Below, in pieces: positions 14,358-18,938 of a stretch of 18,938 nucleotides of DNA. The DNA lies in the NCBI GenBank assembly GCA_016287975.1, contig JAEEXV010000389.1, positions 1 through 18,938 of the forward strand. Reading direction: 5' to 3'. A program made the translations under genes and the position numbers. Under the pieces are notes generated by a model. The model searched no databases. It saw only the letters and a program-made list of their open reading frames with translations, and was not told the origin of the DNA. The DNA comes from Lentisphaeria bacterium (lineage in GTDB: Bacteria > Verrucomicrobiota > Lentisphaeria > Oligosphaerales > Oligosphaeraceae). How positions within the stretch are numbered: position 1 is the first letter of the stretch; every line of letters begins with the position of its first letter.

Positions 14358-16019
14358 TCATTCCTGAATCCGCCGCCGAAGTTCTTCATTCAGCCGAATG
14401 CGCTCCTGGTCAAAGGCGGGGTTCAGATAATTCGACTCCAGCCGCAGCCACCGCCGCGCCGACGCCAGGTCGCCACGCATCAGCGCCATCGCCGCCAAAT
14501 CACGGCAGACATAACGCCCGGCAAACTGCAGCGGAAAGATCACGCGCGGTTCCGTCTCCAGCCGCCTTCCCAGCGGTTCCAGCAATGACTGCGCAATCGC
14601 ATATTGCCCTTGCAGATAGGCGGCATGCCCATGGCAGATCATGATGCAAATGCCGCGATCCGTCGCCGACATCGGGCTCCCGTCCTGCATCAAGATCTCA
14701 TGGGACGTCTCGTATCGCCGTGCCGTCGCATGCAGCAACTCCGATGGCGATGGCTTCCATTCGGAATGCCCGTCGTGCGTCAGCGCCACGCTCATCGCCA
14801 ATTCCAGTGACTTGGCATTCGGCACCCCCGCCTGACCGACGCAAAAGACCGCCAGCGCGTATTCATTCTGCCAGACTGGCAGATAGACCGCCGTCGCGGC
14901 GATTTCAATCCCCGCCAGTAGAACCACTACCAGTTTTCCCACGCGAAACATTCTGCGTCCCCGCAGCCAGACCCTCGCCAGCAATGCGACTGCCACCCAC
15001 ATCACCATCGAGACCAGGTAGTTGTATCGGTCGCAATAGTGGAACATCGTATAATTGAGCATCCCCAGCACTGGCACCATCACGCCCCCCGCCGTCAGCA
15101 CCAGGCACAGCCCCGCACGCACTCCGCCGCGCAGACGTCGCGAAAGCACCAGCGCCAGCGCCGCCAGCGCCACGCAGCCAGCCAGCCAGCCCAGGGCCGC
15201 CGCCAAGCTCCGCACTGGCGGATGAATCGGGTGCACATAGGGCCATGGATTCAGCGCCGTCAGGGGATACCAGCCCAGATTGTGCAACGGCACCCGCCAC
15301 GCAGCCTGCAGCATCCCCGCATTGTCCCGCCTGGTAATCAGCCAGGAAAGAATCGCCATCCCCAAGATCACCAGCGCAGGTATCGCCCAGAGGCGCCAGC
15401 GCCGCCACATCTTCCCGCCGTCCAGACCGATTGCCAGCATCACGAACACTCCAGGCAGCGCCATCGACATCGGCTTCGCCAGAATCGACAGCGCCCCCGC
15501 CAGCGACGCCCCGCACACCCACCCGCCGCGACGCCGCGCGCGGCGCGCCCGCAGCACGCACCACACCGACAGCAACGCAAAGAAGCCGCAGAGCACGTCC
15601 TTGCGCTCCGCGATCCACACCACCGACTCCACCCGCTGCACATGCACCGCCCACAGGAGCGCCGCCCCCCACGCCGCCCAGCGCGCCCCGCCCAGACGCC
15701 GCGCGATTCCCGCCAGCAGCCACAAGCAGCCGATGTGCAGCAAGAGGTTGTGCACGCGATAGCCCCACGGCGCAAAGCCGAACAACGCATGGTCGAGCAT
15801 CAGCGAGACCATCGCCAGCGGCGTATACAGATTCTGGAACGGCCAGCGGAAATATCCCCATACGTTCGCCCAGGTCAGACGGAGACGGAGATTATACCAC
15901 AGGAACGTCCCGTCGTCCCAGTTCAGCATCAGCGGCGCGTTCAGATTCGGCGCAAAGACCAGCGCCGTCGCCAGCGCCACCCCCACCGCCAATATCCAAT
16001 CCCATCTCACGTTCCGCAT
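14358..16019 (-). CDS. TMTC-like GT-C membrane glycosyltransferase with C-terminal TPR-like region
   Basis: The 553-residue protein has an N-terminal membrane anchor and the external-loop acidic pair LNWDDGTFL (DD at 35-36). The run YTPLAMVSLMLDHALFG, then RVHNLLLHIGCLWLL, then VHVQRVESVVWIAERKDVL (about 125-143) follows. The HV..VESV.WI.ERKD signature is characteristic of the bacterial and eukaryotic TMTC/DUF1736-type O-mannosyltransferase family. About ten membrane segments run to residue ~385. The C-terminal ~160 residues are soluble and include two TPR-like helical pairs (GHAAYLQGQYAIAQSLLEPL and LAAMALMRGDLASARRWLRL). The expected role is transfer of a lipid-phosphate-linked sugar to proteins or glycans outside the membrane. 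GGAGG (complement of 16028-16032) lies 8 nt before the ATG at 16019 and supports this start. It faces TypA across a 145-bp gap. Confidence 0.82.
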   Translation of the reverse strand: MRNVRWDWILAVGVALATALVFAPNLNAPLMLNWDDGTFLWYNLRLRLTWANVWGYFRWPFQNLYTPLAMVSLMLDHALFGFAPWGYRVHNLLLHIGCLWLLAGIARRLGGARWAAWGAALLWAVHVQRVESVVWIAERKDVLCGFFALLSVWCVLRARRARRRGGWVCGASLAGALSILAKPMSMALPGVFVMLAIGLDGGKMWRRWRLWAIPALVILGMAILSWLITRRDNAGMLQAAWRVPLHNLGWYPLTALNPWPYVHPIHPPVRSLAAALGWLAGCVALAALALVLSRRLRGGVRAGLCLVLTAGGVMVPVLGMLNYTMFHYCDRYNYLVSMVMWVAVALLARVWLRGRRMFRVGKLVVVLLAGIEIAATAVYLPVWQNEYALAVFCVGQAGVPNAKSLELAMSVALTHDGHSEWKPSPSELLHATARRYETSHEILMQDGSPMSATDRGICIMICHGHAAYLQGQYAIAQSLLEPLGRRLETEPRVIFPLQFAGRYVCRDLAAMALMRGDLASARRWLRLESNYLNPAFDQERIRLNEELRRRIQE

Positions 16020-16040
16020 CCAAGCCGCCTCCGCTACGCT

Positions 16041-16067
16041 TTCACATCGCTTTCGTTTTACTATAAT
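16041..16067 (+). promoter_or_regulatory. Candidate sigma-70 promoter for typA
   Basis: A consensus -10 hexamer TATAAT lies at 16062-16067. TTCACA at 16041-16046 matches five of six bases of the -35 consensus but with a 15-bp spacer, which is short. Transcription would begin near 16074, leaving a leader of about 90 nt before the ATG at 16165. The same AT-rich patch reads TATAGT on the minus strand (16065-16060) and might also serve the divergent gene, though no matching -35 is seen there. Confidence 0.5.
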
Positions 16068-16164
16068 CGCCGACAGATTCCCCGCGATGGATTACAGTAC
16101 GCTTTTTCCCAAAACCATCCCGCCCCACTCAAATCGTCCCCTGTCCATCGTTCCTTCCGTCCCC

Positions 16165-17979
16165 ATGATGCAGCAGAGCAAAATCCGCAATATCGCGATC
16201 ATCGCGCACGTCGACCACGGCAAGACCACCCTGGTCGACCAACTCTTCAAATTCAGCGGCATGTTCAGGGACAACCAGAAGGTCCCCGAATGCCTGATGG
16301 ACTCCAACGACATCGAGCGCGAGCGCGGCATCACCATCACCTCCAAGAACGGCTCGTTCCCCTTCAAGGACTATACCATCAACATCATCGACACTCCCGG
16401 ACACGCCGACTTCGGCGGACAGGTCGAGCGCGTCCTCAAGATGGCCGACGGCGCCCTCCTCCTCGTCGACGCCCAGGAAGGCCCCATGCCCCAGACCTTC
16501 TTCGTCCTCAAGAAGGCCCTCGCCCTCGCCCTCCCCATCATCGTCGTCATCAACAAGATCGACAAGCCCGCCGCACGCCCCTACTGGGCCACCGACCAGG
16601 TCTTCGACCTCTTCGTCCGCCTCAACGCCCCCGACAACATCCTCGACTTCCCCATCGTCTACGCCTCAGGGCGCGACGGCTGGGCCGTCGACAACCTCGA
16701 CGACGAGCGCAAGGACATGATGCCCCTCTGCGAGAAGATCGTCCAGTGCATCCCCGCCCCCAAGGGCTCCCCTGAAGGCCCCTTGCAGGTCCTCATCTCC
16801 ACCCTCGACTATTCCCCCTATCTCGGGCGTATCGGCATCGGCAAGATCACCAGCGGCAACATCAACATCAACGAGGCCGCCGTCGTCGTCATGCGCGACG
16901 GCACCCAGCGCCCCGCCCGCATCACCCAGATCTACCGCTTCGAGTCCAACAAGAAGATGCAGGTCAGCGAGGCCGTCTGCGGCGACATCGTCGGCATCGC
17001 AGGCATGAACGAGGTCACCGTCGGATGCACCTACACCTCCCCCGAGAACCCCATCCCGCTGCCGCCGATGCCCATCGACCCGCCCACCATCTCCATGCAT
17101 TTCCTCCCCAACACCTCCGCCTTCGCAGGGCAGGAAGGGCAGTTCGTCACCGCCAGCCACCTCGAAGAACGCCTCGCCCGCGAGTGCATGTCCGACGTCG
17201 CCCTCCAGGTCAAGCCCCTCGGCGTCGGCCAGGGCTTCGAGGTATCGGGACGCGGCGAACTCCACCTCTCCGTCCTCATCGAGGCCATGCGCCGCGAGGG
17301 CTACGAGATGGAATGCACCCGCCCCCGCGTCATCTTCCAGGAAGGCCCGAACGGCGAGAAACTCGAACCCTGGGAGGAACTCACCATCGACGTCGACGAC
17401 GCCTACGTCGGCAACGTCATGGAGAAACTCGGACAGCGCAAGGCCATCGTCCAGACCATGGATTCCGAGAACGGCATGACGCGCATCGTCTACCACATCC
17501 CCACCCGCGGGCTCCTCGGCTACCGATCCGAGTTCATGACCGACACCAAGGGCATGGGCGTCATGAACTACATCTTCCTCGGATACAAGCCCTTCGCTGG
17601 TGAAATCAAGTCCCGCCTCCACGGCGCCATGGTCTCCATGGTCAACTGCGACACCGTCCCCTACGCCCTCTTCAACCTCCAGGAGCGGGGCAAACTCTTC
17701 CTCGGGCCAGGCGTCAAGATCTACGCAGGCGAGATCATCGGCGACCATTGCCGCGAAAACGACCTCATGGTCAACCCGGGCAAGGCCAAGAAACTCACCA
17801 ACGTCCGCGCCGCGGGCTCCGACGAGAACATCATCCTCACCCCGCCCCTCAAGATGTCCCTCGAGGACTGCATCTCCTATATCAACGACGACGAACTCGT
17901 CGAAATCACCCCCAAGTCCATCCGCCTCCGCAAGGCCACCCTCAAGAAATGGGGCTGGTCCACCGCCATCGAGGAATAA
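16165..17979 (+). CDS. typA: Translational GTPase TypA/BipA
   Basis: This ribosome-associated GTPase is involved in 50S assembly and in stress or low-temperature growth. The 604-residue product has the usual length. Motifs are G1 AHVDHGKTT (14-22), G2 ERERGITI (51-58), G3 DTPGH (76-80), G4 NKID (130-133) and the following EF-G-like domains. The BipA-specific C-terminal domain includes GYRSEFMTDTKG and the conserved region ending LRKATLKKWGWS. Two adjacent ATGs at 16165 and 16168 are possible starts. An upstream in-frame ATG at 16087 would add 26 unrelated residues (DYSTLFPKTIPP...) and is rejected. No Shine-Dalgarno sequence precedes the start, despite the strongly C-biased codon use expected of a well-expressed gene. 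It probably forms a single-gene transcript, with a 9-bp stem-loop 22 nt after its stop. Confidence 0.97.
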   Translation: MMQQSKIRNIAIIAHVDHGKTTLVDQLFKFSGMFRDNQKVPECLMDSNDIERERGITITSKNGSFPFKDYTINIIDTPGHADFGGQVERVLKMADGALLLVDAQEGPMPQTFFVLKKALALALPIIVVINKIDKPAARPYWATDQVFDLFVRLNAPDNILDFPIVYASGRDGWAVDNLDDERKDMMPLCEKIVQCIPAPKGSPEGPLQVLISTLDYSPYLGRIGIGKITSGNININEAAVVVMRDGTQRPARITQIYRFESNKKMQVSEAVCGDIVGIAGMNEVTVGCTYTSPENPIPLPPMPIDPPTISMHFLPNTSAFAGQEGQFVTASHLEERLARECMSDVALQVKPLGVGQGFEVSGRGELHLSVLIEAMRREGYEMECTRPRVIFQEGPNGEKLEPWEELTIDVDDAYVGNVMEKLGQRKAIVQTMDSENGMTRIVYHIPTRGLLGYRSEFMTDTKGMGVMNYIFLGYKPFAGEIKSRLHGAMVSMVNCDTVPYALFNLQERGKLFLGPGVKIYAGEIIGDHCRENDLMVNPGKAKKLTNVRAAGSDENIILTPPLKMSLEDCISYINDDELVEITPKSIRLRKATLKKWGWSTAIEE

Positions 17980-17986
17980 CCCCGAC

Positions 17987-18331
17987 TCAAAGACCATCGC
18001 CGCCGCCAGCACCGACCAGGCTGGCGGCAAGACGACCTATCGCATATAGGGGAATGTCGTGCGTCAACCGCCCTGGCACCCGCTTCGCCAAGGAGGCGCG
18101 ATAGCACACAGGAGGCGCGAAGAGTTCCCGATAGACGCCCAGACTCTTTGCTTTCAGGTTCCGCTCCGCCTTTACTTCTAGTGGATAAATCGCCTTCTCC
18201 CCCTATACCCGTCGCGCAAAATCCTCCATCAGCCAACTCTTCCCCACCTGACGCGCCCCCATCAGAATCAGCGGCTTCCGAATCTTTTGGCGATTCCAGT
18301 TCTCGATTGTTTTTGATATTTCACGTCTCAT
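17987..18331 (-). pseudogene. Remnant of an AAA_14/DUF4143-family ATPase (central part deleted, in-frame stop)
   Basis: On the minus strand an ATG at 18331, with GGAG 6 nt upstream, opens a 42-codon frame. It contains KPLILMGARQVGKSWLMEDF, the Walker A region typical of AAA_14 ATPases (GARQVGKS.L...FA). It ends at TAG 18205-18203. In the same frame, directly after the stop, it continues AIYPLEVKAERNLKAKSLGV, then YRELFAPPVCYRASLAKR and HDIPLYAIGRL. This is the nuclease-like C-terminal end of the same family (PIEVKA..N.KAKSL..Y), and it runs to TGA 17989-17987. Roughly 300 central residues (Walker B, the helical domain, most of DUF4143) are missing, based on the usual family length near 400. 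One internal deletion joined the two ends. Intact members are often mobile or toxin-antitoxin-like accessory genes. The flank upstream of the ATG is AT-rich compared with the rest of the window. Confidence 0.85.
18002..18028. terminator. Possible stem-loop terminator after typA
   Basis: A perfect 9-bp stem, gccgccagc paired with gctggcggc, encloses a 9-nt loop 22 nt after the typA stop. There is no T-run after it (aagacgacc follows), so it is at best a weak intrinsic terminator or a 3'-end protector. It overlaps the last codons of the ATPase remnant read on the other strand. Confidence 0.4.
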
Positions 18332-18613
18332 GTTCTACTCCAATGATTAATATAGATTAAAAAACACATTTTTCAAATGAAAAATCTGGCAATCGAACAC
18401 ATTTTCCCGATGAATCATCCCCTTCCATTCACCCATTATCTTAACGCCCCCCATAGACTGCGAATACCCCTATCCAATAAGGTCGGCAATTGCCTCGGAA
18501 GCGCCTGGAAATAGTAGGCCATGGCGGCGCAGTGAGTGGCTGGCAATCGATTTCGGAGCCTTGGATGCGTTTTTGAGGGAGGCCAGATTGGCCCCCCACG
18601 CTCTTGAAGATTT
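18332..18613. other. AT-rich intergenic region, no gene recognised
   Basis: This 282-bp stretch lies between the ATPase remnant and the right-end partial gene. Its first ~130 bp are conspicuously AT-rich for this window and probably contain the old promoter of the ATPase. A short frame on the minus strand (18441-18710) overlaps the real right-end gene and shows no recognisable motif. A weak GC stem (ggcca/tggcc near 18580) is present without a T-run. Confidence 0.5.
18368..18385. repeat. AT-rich perfect inverted repeat upstream of the ATPase remnant
   Basis: The sequences atttttc (18368-18374) and gaaaaat (18379-18385) are exact complements separated by aaat. The site is 37 bp upstream of the ATG of the remnant on the minus strand, a position suitable for an operator or a promoter-adjacent hairpin. 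It may be a fossil of the regulation of the lost gene. Confidence 0.4.
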
Positions 18614-18938
18614 CTATTTCCGCTGGATGCCGGAGACTTCGAGGACTGGACGGGTCCAGCCTTTGATCTGATGGGCGATGCCAGTCACCTCGACCACTTG
18701 CTTTTCCCATTCGCGCAGCGCGAGCCGCTGGCTGATCAAGTAGCAGACGGGGACATACTGGCCGTTCTTGGCCGCGTAGAGGGCATGGGTGGCGGCGGGG
18801 GTGGCACTCCGCCCGAGGGGCATGATGGTCCCCGTGAGACGGGTCTGCGGGACGACGGGGGCAACAGGTTCGGCGGCGTCCTGCTTCGCCTTTTCCGCCG
18901 CGGCCTTGGCGGCCGCGAGGTCGGCAGTGGCGGCGGCG
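18614..18938 (-). CDS. Unidentified protein, C-terminal part (5' truncated by window)
   Basis: The minus-strand frame is open from the window edge (first full codon at 18937) to the TAG at 18616-18614, giving 107 residues. The first ~25 visible residues are Ala/Lys/Glu-rich (AAAKAAAEKAKQDAAEP), helical in appearance. They may be a linker or coiled coil after an exported N-terminus that is not visible. After PVAPVVPQTRLTGTIMPLG comes a compact domain with ALYAAKNGQYVPVCYLI, EWEKQVVEVTGIAHQIKGW and PVLEVSGIQ. This resembles small beta-barrel domains with a VEVTG...GW..PVLEV pattern found at the ends of secreted proteins, but I cannot name the family. An internal ATG at 18823 would omit the linker and is not needed. 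Confidence 0.6.
   Translation of the reverse strand, partial: AAATADLAAAKAAAEKAKQDAAEPVAPVVPQTRLTGTIMPLGRSATPAATHALYAAKNGQYVPVCYLISQRLALREWEKQVVEVTGIAHQIKGWTRPVLEVSGIQRK

Noticed and set aside
16087..16164. N-terminal extension of TypA from ATG 16087
   Set aside because: TypA normally begins just before the IRNIAIIAHVDHGKTT segment; the extra 26 residues look like translated leader.
15039..16775. 578-residue plus-strand frame across the TMTC-like gene and the start of typA
   Set aside because: It is low-complexity Arg/His/Pro sequence overlapping two recognisable genes in other frames.
16666..18030. 454-residue minus-strand frame antisense to typA
   Set aside because: It is an acidic, Val/Gly/Asp-rich antisense artefact of codon bias.
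17877..18236. 119-residue minus-strand frame over the ATPase remnant
   Set aside because: It is in a different frame from the recognisable AAA_14 and DUF4143 pieces and shows no motif of its own.
18441..18710. 89-residue minus-strand frame near the right end
   Set aside because: It overlaps the better-supported right-end partial gene in another frame and has no recognisable domain.

Overview
The window is GC-rich, with most coding sequence strongly C-biased at third codon positions. It carries twelve recognisable protein genes (two cut by the window ends), one clear pseudogene, and CCGG-rich palindromic intergenic repeats. No rRNA, tRNA, CRISPR array, integrase or intact insertion sequence was seen. 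The gene mix points to a Gram-negative-type bacterium: an RpoD-like sigma factor, a PbgA/YejM-like inner-membrane sulfatase-fold protein, several GT-C membrane glycosyltransferases, and a membrane protein ending in a pseudopilin-like segment. That mix and the style of the proteins fit the PVC group (Lentisphaerota/Verrucomicrobiota or relatives). This is an inference without a marker phylogeny, and it is tentative.

Layout, left to right. (1) 1-3844, plus strand: the end of a thioredoxin-fold protein, a sigma-70 factor with a large insert between regions 1.2 and 2, and a 673-residue seven-helix membrane protein whose base use differs from its neighbours. (2) 3845-4264: a non-coding stretch of short direct repeats and GC hairpins. 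(3) 4265-4642, minus strand: an AhpD-like carboxymuconolactone decarboxylase-family protein. (4) 4889-14348, plus strand: six tightly packed genes. They encode LarC (nickel-pincer cofactor synthesis), a PfkB sugar-acid kinase of the 2-keto-3-deoxygluconate kinase type, an aldolase closest to DgoA, a YejM-like sulfatase-fold protein, a GT39-like membrane glycosyltransferase, and a 943-residue membrane protein. The last appears to fuse a GT-C module to a degenerate copy of the preceding glycosyltransferase. (5) 14358-16019, minus strand: a TMTC-like GT-C protein, convergent with the preceding gene. (6) 16165-17979, plus strand: TypA/BipA. (7) 17987-18331, minus strand: the collapsed remnant of an AAA_14/DUF4143 ATPase. 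(8) 18614-18938, minus strand: the C-terminal part of an unidentified protein.

How the genes may work together. The kinase and aldolase form a translationally coupled pair that would phosphorylate a 2-keto-3-deoxy sugar acid and split it to pyruvate and glyceraldehyde 3-phosphate. LarC just upstream makes the cofactor of LarA-type hydroxyacid racemases and epimerases. One attractive reading is a nickel-pincer sugar-acid epimerase, encoded elsewhere, feeding this pathway. The following genes look like envelope functions: a sulfatase-fold transferase candidate plus three polyprenyl-sugar-type GT-C proteins.

Two sequence-level patterns stand out. The tetranucleotide CCGG is strongly depleted in most genes, with the wobble base before glycine codons switched away from C. 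It is not depleted in the 673-residue gene and is abundant in the intergenic repeats. Second, several intergenic regions hold perfect 8-9 bp GC stems with 2-4 nt loops in at least three sequence families.
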